A stretch of DNA of 12,661 bases. Origin: Phycisphaeraceae bacterium. GTDB taxonomy: Bacteria > Planctomycetota > Phycisphaerae > Phycisphaerales > Phycisphaeraceae. This document shows positions 6,599 through 12,661 of this stretch, one piece after another. Position numbers and translations under genes: made by a program. The notes beneath the pieces are model-generated. The model saw only the letters and a program-made list of their open reading frames with translations, had not been told where the DNA came from and did no database searches. Location: assembly GCA_028281215.1 (NCBI GenBank), contig JANQKH010000587.1, positions 1 to 12,661 of the forward strand, in the 5' to 3' direction. Position 1 is the first letter of the stretch. Each line of letters starts with the position of its first letter.

Positions 6599-8059
6599 TC
6601 ATACCGTTTCCGCCACCAGCTTTTGCTCCTTCCACTTCTTGAGCTTCAGACCGAGTGTGCGCAATGCAATGCCCAACGCCTCGGCGGTCTTGCGCCGGTT
6701 GCCGCCGAACTGATCCAACGTCAACAGAATCTGTTCCCGCTCGACCTCTTCGAGCGTCCGCGGCTCACCGATGATCGGCGAACTCGGTGACGCAAACCCC
6801 GAATAGCCGGCATGCCCGTTCGCACCTAATCGCACGCCCGGCACGGTAACCGGCTGCGCGGCATTGACAGGCGGCGCGGCCCGTTGCAGTTGCACCAACC
6901 AGGGCTGAATGGTTTCCGCAGCGATCGTATTGCCTTCCGCGAGCACACTGGCTCGCTCGCAAATATTTTGAAGCTCACGCACATTGCCCGGCCAGTGGTA
7001 TTGCTGAAGCACCAACAAGGCGTCTTCATCGAACTGCTTGGGCTCACGTCCCTCGCGCGAGGCAACGCGACCGAGAAAATGCTCCGCCAAGAGCGGAATG
7101 TCACCCAGTCGTTGCCGCAATGCCGGCACATGCACGGGCAACACATTTAATCGATAGAACAGATCCTGCCTGAAACTGCCCTCCGCGACAGACTGCGCCA
7201 AATCCCGGTTGGTCGTGGCGATCACACGCACATCGACATCAAGCGTGGTGCTGGAGCCGACACGTTCGAATTGCTGTTCCTGCAACACACGAAGCAGTTT
7301 GGCCTGCAACTCCGGGCTGATCTCGCTGATTTCGTCGAGCAACAGCGTGCCGCCGTCGGCCAATTCAAAGCGCCCTTTGCGCATCTGGTCAGCGCCGGTG
7401 AACGCACCCTTTTCGTGGCCGAACAGTTCACTTTCGAGCAGCGTACTTGACAGGGCCGCACAGTTGACCGCGAGCATAACCTTGTCACGGCGCGGACTGT
7501 TTGCATGCAACGTGCGGGCGACTACTTCTTTACCCGAACCGGATTCGCCGCAGATCAGCACCGTGCTGTGACAGTTGGCGATCTGCCGAATCTGCTGAGC
7601 CATCTCGCGCATCACCGCCGTCCTTCCGACCAGATCCGGCAGCGAATCGTGCGCCTCGGCATTGCTGCGAAGCGCGGCGTTTTCCTGAAGCAGATCAAAA
7701 TGCGCCACTGCACGCCGAACTGTCAGAATCAGTTCATCGCCCTCAAACGGTTTCTGGATGAAATCGAATGCGCCAACCTTCATCGCTTCCACGGCATCGC
7801 TGACCGAGCCGTAAGCCGTCATCAACACAACGGGCAACTGGGCATCCAGTTCACCGAGATGAGCCAACAGTTCCAGGCCGCTCATCTCCGGCATCATCAG
7901 GTCGGTAACGACACACGCCGGACGATGCTTGGCCACCTGTTTCAGCGCGGTCGCACCGTCGGCCGCTGCGATGACTGTGTAGCCAGCGCGTTGCAACGTC
8001 GTGCCGACGCTGTCGCGCATCATCTGTTTGTCATCAACCACCAGAACTTTCGTACTCAT
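6599..8059 (-). CDS. Sigma-54-dependent NtrC-family response regulator (FleR/FlrC-like flagellar activator)
   Basis: 486 residues with the full three-domain layout. The receiver domain is at 1-118, with D9/D10, phospho-acceptor D53, T81 and K103. The AAA+ domain is at about 141-375, with Walker A GESGSGKE (171-178), the sigma-54 contact loop GAFTGA (218-223) and Walker B LLLDE ending at 243. A Fis-type helix-turn-helix lies at the C-terminus (EREQILLTLDQFGGNRRKTA, then LGIALRTLGLKLKKW). All residues needed for phosphorylation, ATP use and sigma-54 activation are present. I chose the ATG at 8059 over an ATG at 8089: it has GGAG at 6 nt spacing, begins MSTKVLVVDD directly, and overlaps the kinase stop as ATGA. 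It probably activates the sigma-54 promoter just downstream. Which FleR/FlrC/FlgR subfamily it belongs to cannot be settled here. Confidence 0.93.
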   Translation of the reverse strand: MSTKVLVVDDKQMMRDSVGTTLQRAGYTVIAAADGATALKQVAKHRPACVVTDLMMPEMSGLELLAHLGELDAQLPVVLMTAYGSVSDAVEAMKVGAFDFIQKPFEGDELILTVRRAVAHFDLLQENAALRSNAEAHDSLPDLVGRTAVMREMAQQIRQIANCHSTVLICGESGSGKEVVARTLHANSPRRDKVMLAVNCAALSSTLLESELFGHEKGAFTGADQMRKGRFELADGGTLLLDEISEISPELQAKLLRVLQEQQFERVGSSTTLDVDVRVIATTNRDLAQSVAEGSFRQDLFYRLNVLPVHVPALRQRLGDIPLLAEHFLGRVASREGREPKQFDEDALLVLQQYHWPGNVRELQNICERASVLAEGNTIAAETIQPWLVQLQRAAPPVNAAQPVTVPGVRLGANGHAGYSGFASPSSPIIGEPRTLEEVEREQILLTLDQFGGNRRKTAEALGIALRTLGLKLKKWKEQKLVAETV

Positions 8060-9084
8060 GCTGATCTCCGAAGACGATTGGAATAGCATTCAACCGACGC
8101 CGTATCACCGCGTAATTCATCCGCAAAGCCTGATCGACCGTCGGCCGACGAACAGGGAATTCGAATCTCGAACACCGCGCCGGCGTCGTTGGATACACGA
8201 ATGTTGCCGCCGTGGGCATCCACAATGCGATGAACGATGGCCAAACCAAGGCCCGTACCTGTGTTTCGCGTAGTGAAAAAGGGATTGAAGATTCGGTCGA
8301 TGTCGTCCTGCTCAATGCCGGGCCCGGAATCGGCGATCGTGATCACATGGAACGCCGAGCCGCTCTCAGCCCGAACGCTGATGCGCAACTCGCGTTCGCT
8401 CGCCGCACCGGTTGCCATCGCATCAACCGCGTTGCGTGCGATGTTCAGCAGCGCCTGATGCATCAATTGGGCATCGCATTGGACGGACTCCACGGCGATT
8501 TCCACCGAAACGTCAACCGACGCCGCATCCATTGCCGGGCGATGAGCTTCCAACACCCGGGCGATCATCGGCTCAACCGGAACCGCTTCAATTCGCGGCG
8601 TGATCTCACGCGAGAAGCTGAGCACATCGGTCACAATGGCGTTAAGGCCTCGTACCGCATCGGCGATCTTCTCCGCCGTTTCACGCTGGGGCTTGACGTC
8701 ACCTGCTCCACCACTCGGCACGACGCCGCACTCCCAAGCACTGAGGTCTTCAACCAACATACGAGCATAAAGATGAATTGCGGCTAGCGGATTGCGAATC
8801 TCGTGGGCGATGCCGGCCGCCATTTCCCCCAGCGCTGCCAATCGTTTGGAGCGCTGCAACTGCGCGTTCTTGCCCGCGAGTTCCTCCTGCAAACGCTCCA
8901 CTTCCGCCTGCAACACTTCATGGCTGTGTTGCAGCTTGAGTGTGACCGCGTTGTACGATTGAATGATCTCCGCCAGCTCAGCCAACCGTTGATCACGATC
9001 GACATCCACTCGCGCAGTTGCATTCACATTCGCGCCGGCATCCGGCGCGGTTGGCATGTCAACACTTGCCGACACGGCATTCAC
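8056..9084 (-). CDS. Soluble histidine kinase, probable partner of the sigma-54 flagellar activator (FleS/FlrB-like)
   Basis: 342 residues if read from the GTG at 9084. There is no membrane segment and no clear PAS domain. About 30 variable residues are followed by a coiled coil (about 32-85, e.g. HEVLQAEVERLQEELAGKN). The DHp helix has LGEMAAGIAHEIRNPLAAI with phospho-acceptor H94. The ATPase domain has the N box (NIARNAVDAM, 214-223), G1 DSGPGI (252-257), F box FNPFFTT (266-272) and G2 GTGLGL (276-281). A ~19-residue Gly/Pro-containing insertion (about 115-133) lengthens the DHp hairpin. The GTG at 9084 overlaps the upstream stop as GTGA, but AAGG directly abuts it. A GTG three codons later (9075) has better spacing. 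The stop overlaps the activator start. The pairing with the activator is inferred from gene order. Confidence 0.92.
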   Translation of the reverse strand: MNAVSASVDMPTAPDAGANVNATARVDVDRDQRLAELAEIIQSYNAVTLKLQHSHEVLQAEVERLQEELAGKNAQLQRSKRLAALGEMAAGIAHEIRNPLAAIHLYARMLVEDLSAWECGVVPSGGAGDVKPQRETAEKIADAVRGLNAIVTDVLSFSREITPRIEAVPVEPMIARVLEAHRPAMDAASVDVSVEIAVESVQCDAQLMHQALLNIARNAVDAMATGAASERELRISVRAESGSAFHVITIADSGPGIEQDDIDRIFNPFFTTRNTGTGLGLAIVHRIVDAHGGNIRVSNDAGAVFEIRIPCSSADGRSGFADELRGDTASVECYSNRLRRSA

Positions 9085-9668
9085 CCCTTGCGGTCCGTAA
9101 ACCTGCTGGACACAGGCATACTCGCCTGACTGCCGGGATAACCCGGCGTGCTTTCATCACCGGCGGCGACAGTTGACGTCGACGCCGCGTTGCTTTCCGA
9201 ACCAACCATCCGCCCCGACTGATAAGCCCGGGCTGCCTGCCCGGTCTGCGACAACTTCCTTAGATCACGTCCGACACGATCCCGCGCCGCCGACAACGCC
9301 GCGCGGTCCTGATCATCCTGTTTGAGGATCGACTGCCGAAGCTGATCGATCCGGCTCGCCAACGACGCTACGGCCGACCTTTGCGAATCCGACAACGACG
9401 CAGCGAATACCGACCATTCCGCTCGCACCGGCTCGAGTTGCGCATTGATCGCCGTCAACCCGGCAATCAAACGCTGCCGATCGCCGAGCAGTGAAAGCAA
9501 CTCTTCGGTCTGCCCGGATTCAACCAGTTCACTCTGCCGCCCGGCTAGGGATGAGATCTGCTCGTACAAGACGACCTGCCTGCGCAGGGCGTCGATCACA
9601 CCTTCGCCTGTCGTCACCGGTGTGGCGGGTGTCGCGGCGTCGGTTGTTGGAGTAGCAAAATCGGTCAT
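9081..9668 (-). CDS. flgN: FlgN-like flagellar export chaperone
   Basis: 195 residues from the ATG at 9668. FlgN proteins are cytoplasmic chaperones for the hook-filament junction proteins FlgK and FlgL. The core, about 22-150, is helical and matches the FlgN pattern: ALRRQVVLYEQISSLAGRQS, then a self-counting helix (VESGQTEELLSLLGDRQRLI) with the typical x-L-L-x-L-x-x-x-R-Q-x-L-I spacing, ending in RKLSQTGQAARAYQSG. The N-terminal 20 residues are Thr/Pro/Ala-rich. The last 40 are Ser/Gly-rich and look disordered. The frame stays open upstream into the tRNA, but the ATG at 9668 has AAGGG 6 nt upstream and removes the tRNA overlap. Sequence similarity within this family is weak, so the identity rests on helix pattern and flagellar context. 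Confidence 0.62.
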   Translation of the reverse strand: MTDFATPTTDAATPATPVTTGEGVIDALRRQVVLYEQISSLAGRQSELVESGQTEELLSLLGDRQRLIAGLTAINAQLEPVRAEWSVFAASLSDSQRSAVASLASRIDQLRQSILKQDDQDRAALSAARDRVGRDLRKLSQTGQAARAYQSGRMVGSESNAASTSTVAAGDESTPGYPGSQASMPVSSRFTDRKG

Positions 9669-9790
9669 CCTTGACCCTTTGTACGGCAAGCCGACCAACC
9701 ATGGCCGACCTTGCGCGATTTGGCACATCCTTGCACACTGTCGCGCAGGTTTTGCCTCTATCGACCGCCTGTGCTGTTGACCAAAAGTTT

Positions 9791-9816
9791 TTATCGGGTT
9801 GCTGGCAATCGACTTA
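9791..9816 (-). promoter_or_regulatory. Possible FliA (sigma-28)-like promoter before the flgN-kinase-activator operon
   Basis: On the minus strand CCCGATAA matches 7 of 8 bases of the FliA -10 element GCCGATAA, and TAAG lies 14 nt upstream, where TAAA with a spacer of about 15 nt would be expected. It is located between the tRNA terminator and flgN, about 120 nt before the flgN start. No good sigma-70 pair was seen in the same stretch (9669-9845). The -35 fit and spacing are imperfect, so this is only a candidate. Confidence 0.3.
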
Positions 9817-9845
9817 CACCAAGACTGGCTTGATCGCCGTTCATA

Positions 9846-9877
9846 CGCAAAAACCCCGCCGTGATGGTGGCGGGGTT
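9846..9877 (-). terminator. Intrinsic terminator of tRNA-Ala
   Basis: On the minus strand AACCCCGCC and GGCGGGGTT form a perfect 9-bp stem with an 8-nt loop (ACCATCAC), followed by a short T run. It lies 10 nt after the tRNA 3' end and should stop tRNA transcription before the flagellar regulatory operon. Confidence 0.9.
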
Positions 9878-9887
9878 CTTGTCCAAG

Positions 9888-9960
<73 letters not shown>

Positions 9961-9977
9961 TTGGTGGGTGATCCGAC

Positions 9978-10006
9978 ATTCTACGATCGGAAATCACCGT
10001 GATCAA
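9978..10006 (-). promoter_or_regulatory. Sigma-70 type promoter of tRNA-Ala
   Basis: TTGATC and TAGAAT are separated by exactly 17 nt on the minus strand, matching the -35 box at 4 of 6 and the -10 box at 5 of 6. The -10 ends 17 nt before the tRNA 5' end, so transcription would start about 10 nt upstream of the mature tRNA. Confidence 0.72.
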
Positions 10007-10155
10007 GGTTGACCTTTTCCTAAGTTATAAGCCGAATAATCATCGAATTCCTCACATTTCACTGGCATTCGCCAAATCGCGGCGTAGCTTTCAATTAGGT
10101 CGATCCCGCGTCGACCTGTTCGCATGACGCTACCTGTATGGAAGGGAGAACGCCC

Positions 10156-10287
10156 ATGCCCAGTCGCAGCCGTGCATACCGCCCCAACCGCCTGCCCATG
10201 ATCGTCGTCACGGTGATCGGCGCCTGCGTCGGCCTCTGCCTCGGAGCCGTCGTCGCGCTAGGCATCTTGCAATTCCTCTCGCGCTGA
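10156..10287 (+). CDS. Small single-pass membrane protein, unknown function (43 aa)
   Basis: 43 residues, not recognised as a known family. The N-terminus (MPSRSRAYRPNR) is strongly basic, with five arginines in twelve residues. Residues 14-38 are a continuous hydrophobic helix rich in Val, Gly, Ala, Leu and Ile, containing two cysteines (C24, C28) and small-residue G-x-x-x-G-like spacing (GACVGLCLGAVVALG). The end is short and basic. By the positive-inside rule the N-terminus should stay in the cytoplasm. Shine-Dalgarno GGGAG lies 7 nt before the ATG at 10156. An in-frame ATG at 10138 has none. Codon choice is GC-rich at third positions, like pheT downstream. It lies 203 nt before pheT on the same strand. 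It could be a real membrane microprotein or a fortuitous open frame. The ribosome binding site and clean topology favour a gene. Confidence 0.55.
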   Translation: MPSRSRAYRPNRLPMIVVTVIGACVGLCLGAVVALGILQFLSR

Positions 10288-10325
10288 AACCCAACGCGTG
10301 AAGCCCTGCAAGCCGCCAGCGCAAC

Positions 10326-10348
10326 CTTGGCAACGCATCTGAGCCAAG
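10326..10348 (+). other. Short hairpin between the small ORF and pheT
   Basis: CTTGGC and GCCAAG form a perfect 6-bp stem with an 11-nt loop. No U-tract follows, so it is not a convincing terminator. It lies in the 203-nt stretch 10288-10490, where I see no other coding sequence. Confidence 0.3.
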
Positions 10349-10409
10349 CCGTTCCCGCGCCTGAACCTCCAAATCCCGGCTTGATATCTCCACCTTTCCT
10401 CGCAACCGC

Positions 10410-10437
10410 TTGCTTCACCGCGCCGCAGCACTAGACT
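10410..10437 (+). promoter_or_regulatory. Possible sigma-70 promoter of pheT
   Basis: TTGCTT and TAGACT are separated by 16 nt, a 3-of-6 and 4-of-6 match to the -35 and -10 boxes. It would start transcription near 10444, about 47 nt before the pheT ATG. The match is modest, and pheT may instead be transcribed from further upstream with the small membrane-protein gene. Confidence 0.3.
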
Positions 10438-10490
10438 TGCCTCCCACGCCGCCGCGCCCTTCGCCGTCGGCATGCTGGAGCAAGCCGACC

Positions 10491-12566
10491 ATGAAGATCA
10501 GCCTCCATTGGCTCAACCAACTGCTCGACCGGCCGACCGACACCGATGAAGCCGCCCGCGTCCTTACCGCCATGGGATTTCCCGTCGAGGAAACCGAGCA
10601 AGTCACCACATCCGACGGCTCAACCGACGTCATGCTTGATGTCGAAGTCACCTCCAACCGCAGCGATTGCCTCAGCCACGTCGGCGTCGCCAGGGAATTC
10701 GCCGCCGGCGCGGGCTGCGAGTTGAATCCGCCCGAAATCGATCCGCCCGCTTCTGACGGCACCGACGTCAATACACTCGCCACCGTCACCAACCACGAAC
10801 CCGACCTCTGCCAGCTCTACACCGCCCGCATCATTCGCAACGTTAAGGTCGGCCCGAGCCCCGATTGGCTCCGCCGCGCCCTCGAATCGATCGGCCAGGA
10901 CAGCATCAACAACGTCGCCGACATCACCAACTATGTGCTCATGCAGATGGGCCAGCCGCTGCACGCCTTCGATTACGACAAACTCGCCGGCCACGCCATC
11001 GTCGTGCGAAAGGCGAAACAAGGTGAATCGATCGCCGCGCTCAACGCTGAAACCTACAAGCTCACGCCCGACCATCTGGTCATCGCCGACGCCAACGACC
11101 CTGTCGCCATCGCCGGTGTCATGGGCGGTGAACTGAGCAAGGTCACCGAGTCGACCACCAACGTCCTGCTCGAAGCCGCAATGTTCGACATCGTGTCCGT
11201 CCGCCACACCGTGCGAAACCTTAAGGTGAAAGTGAAGAACAAGCTCGGCACCGAATCGAGTTTCCGCTTCGAGCGCGGCATCGATCCGCTCGGCGTCGAC
11301 CGCGCCAGCCGATACGCCGCCAAGCTCATCTGCGAACTCGCCGGCGGCACACTCGCCGAAGGCGTGATCCGTGTCGGCGCCGAACCACCAACCCCGCGGG
11401 CAGTCACCATGCGCATCGCCCGCTGCGACGCCCTGCTCGGCATCCAACTCGGCGCCGACCGCATTGTCGACCTGCTCCAGCGCCTCGGCCTGTTCCCCAC
11501 GCTCAACGACGCCGGCGACGCCGTCACTTGTGTGGTGCCAACCTTCCGCCTCGACATTGAGCGTGAAGTCGACCTCATCGAAGAAGTCGCCCGCGCCAAC
11601 GGCCTCGCCGACATTCCCGTTCGCGAGAAGATCGACATCGTCGCCCAGCAAAGCCAACCGCACGTTGACGGCCGGCGAAGAATCGGTCGCACATTGGTCG
11701 CTCATGGTTTCCATGAAACGATCACCTTCAGTTTCCTCACCGTCGAGCAAGGCGACATGTTCCTGGCCGAGGGCGAGTCGCCCGCGCTGGTTGAACACAA
11801 TCTTCGCAAGCAGGAACCCGTGTTGCGCCCGTCGCTGATTCCAAGCCTGTTGCGCTGCCGAAAGATGAACTACGACGTCGGCAATACCAACGTCAAATTA
11901 TTCGAAACCGGTTCGACCTGGCGACGCGGCGCTGACCAGAAGATCAGCGAACAGGTCACGCTCGCCCTGCTGGCCGATGTCGGCGAAGGCCAAGCCGCCG
12001 CCGCCGCGCAAACCATGGCGGCCCTGCGGTCGGCGATCGCCGAACTCATTCAACAACTCGGCGATCACGGCGCTTCGGTCGACATCAAGCCCGCCGACCC
12101 GCCCAACTTCGACACCGCCGCGACCGTCGCCGTCAACGGTCAAGCCGTCGGCTCCTTCGGCCTGCTTTCTGCCCAAGCCGGCAAAGCGTTTGACCTGAAA
12201 GTCAACGTCGCCGTCGCGGAACTCGAACTCGCCCCGTTGCTGGCGCTCTACCCGCCCAAACACCAGGTCGGCCCACTGCCGAAGTTCCCCGCCATCGAGC
12301 GCGACCTGTCGGTCATCCTCAGCGAGGCAACGCCTTGGGCCGAGGTCGAACAACACGTGCTCGCCACCGAGCCGGCCATGCTCGAGCAACTCGCCTTCGT
12401 CGAAACCTACCGCGGCAAGCCGATCCCCAAAGGCCAAAAAAGCATTTCCTTCCGCATGCGCTTCCGCGACCCTGAAACGACCCTTCGCCACGAACAGGTC
12501 GACCCCCAAGTCAACCAGGTCATCGAAAGGCTCAAAGCCAAAGTCAACGCCGAGCTGCGCGACTAG
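10491..12566 (+). CDS. pheT: Phenylalanine--tRNA ligase beta subunit, short form lacking the OB-fold domain
   Basis: 691 residues from the ATG at 10491 (MKISLHWLNQLL). With PheS it forms the alpha2beta2 enzyme that charges tRNA-Phe. The beta subunit carries the editing site and tRNA contacts. Family landmarks are TSNRSDCLSHVGVAREFAAG (54-73), the B3/4 editing domain with NVADITNYVLMQMGQPLHAF (141-160) and AGVMGGE (208-214), the B5 domain ending EREVDLIEEVARANG (357-371), the catalytic-like core (GFHETITFSF), and the FDX-ACB anticodon-binding domain (about 598-691). The ~110-residue OB-fold (EMAP-type) tRNA-binding domain, normally after residue ~40, is absent: EETEQV leads directly into MLDVEVTSNRSDC. 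The same frame is open back to 10410, but the added residues are Pro-rich and unlike PheT. GGAG lies 10 nt before the chosen ATG. No pheS is adjacent. Confidence 0.96.
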   Translation: MKISLHWLNQLLDRPTDTDEAARVLTAMGFPVEETEQVTTSDGSTDVMLDVEVTSNRSDCLSHVGVAREFAAGAGCELNPPEIDPPASDGTDVNTLATVTNHEPDLCQLYTARIIRNVKVGPSPDWLRRALESIGQDSINNVADITNYVLMQMGQPLHAFDYDKLAGHAIVVRKAKQGESIAALNAETYKLTPDHLVIADANDPVAIAGVMGGELSKVTESTTNVLLEAAMFDIVSVRHTVRNLKVKVKNKLGTESSFRFERGIDPLGVDRASRYAAKLICELAGGTLAEGVIRVGAEPPTPRAVTMRIARCDALLGIQLGADRIVDLLQRLGLFPTLNDAGDAVTCVVPTFRLDIEREVDLIEEVARANGLADIPVREKIDIVAQQSQPHVDGRRRIGRTLVAHGFHETITFSFLTVEQGDMFLAEGESPALVEHNLRKQEPVLRPSLIPSLLRCRKMNYDVGNTNVKLFETGSTWRRGADQKISEQVTLALLADVGEGQAAAAAQTMAALRSAIAELIQQLGDHGASVDIKPADPPNFDTAATVAVNGQAVGSFGLLSAQAGKAFDLKVNVAVAELELAPLLALYPPKHQVGPLPKFPAIERDLSVILSEATPWAEVEQHVLATEPAMLEQLAFVETYRGKPIPKGQKSISFRMRFRDPETTLRHEQVDPQVNQVIERLKAKVNAELRD

Positions 12567-12661
12567 ATCAAACCAACTGCAACTGTAGCGAGTATCCGCA
12601 GTGTTTGAAGAATCCTGCTGCATCGCTTGATGTGATGCGGTCGAGCAACGGTTGGAGGTTA
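12567..12661. other. Region after pheT with no recognised feature
   Basis: Ninety-five bases to the window end. A 5-bp stem (GCATC/GATGC, near 12620-12638) is present but lacks a U-tract. I see no gene start and no convincing terminator. Confidence 0.5.

Noticed and set aside
8060..8089. Ten extra N-terminal residues on the response regulator
   Set aside because: The internal ATG has GGAG at good spacing, an ATGA overlap with the kinase stop, and begins the receiver domain without extra residues.
9721..9735. TGGCACATCCTTGCA, a sigma-54-like element on the plus strand
   Set aside because: GG and GC are only 9 nt apart instead of 10, and it points towards the tRNA gene on the opposite strand with no plus-strand gene behind it.
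10156..10490. pheT attenuation by a Phe-rich leader peptide
   Set aside because: The small frame contains only one phenylalanine, and no terminator/antiterminator pair with a U-tract precedes pheT.
10620..11798. Long minus-strand open frame (392 codons) opposite pheT
   Set aside because: It is an Asp/Glu/Gly-rich antisense frame typical of a shadow of a GC-rich gene.

Overview
This 12.7 kb window carries a flagellar basal-body and export operon on the minus strand, the regulatory operon that probably drives it, a tRNA-Ala gene, and, on the plus strand, a small membrane-protein gene followed by pheT. Moderate-to-high GC, a FlgC with a long middle insertion, and a short PheT without the OB-fold tRNA-binding domain all fit Planctomycetota (Phycisphaerae-like). 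That assignment is an inference from protein style, not from a marker gene. I see no insertion sequence, integrase, CRISPR array or other sign of recent transfer.

Flagellar operon (minus strand, 6426 down to 1). The order is flgB, flgC, fliE, fliF, fliG, fliH, fliI, fliJ, with short gaps and fliJ cut by the window edge. It encodes the proximal rod (FlgB, FlgC), the MS-ring/rod junction (FliE), the MS ring (FliF), the rotor switch (FliG) and the cytoplasmic ATPase complex of the flagellar type III exporter (FliH, FliI, FliJ). A near-perfect sigma-54 -24/-12 promoter (TGGCAT-N5-TTGCT, with GG and GC exactly 10 nt apart) lies about 45 nt upstream of flgB.

Regulatory operon (minus strand, 9668 down to 6599). 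A FlgN-like export chaperone, a soluble histidine kinase and an NtrC-family sigma-54 activator are joined by two 4-nt stop/start overlaps (GTGA and ATGA). The activator gene ends directly before the sigma-54 promoter, so the module probably works as kinase -> activator -> sigma-54 promoter -> flgBC-fliEFGHIJ. The kinase has no membrane segment and no recognisable sensor domain, only an N-terminal coiled coil. The neighbouring FlgN-like protein is therefore a candidate input that could report on export status.

tRNA block (9846-10006, minus strand). tRNA-Ala(GGC) has a good sigma-70 promoter and a textbook intrinsic terminator, which insulates it from the flagellar regulatory operon.

Plus strand (10156-12566). 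An unannotated-looking 43-residue single-pass membrane protein with a good ribosome binding site is followed by pheT (691 aa). pheS is not next to pheT.
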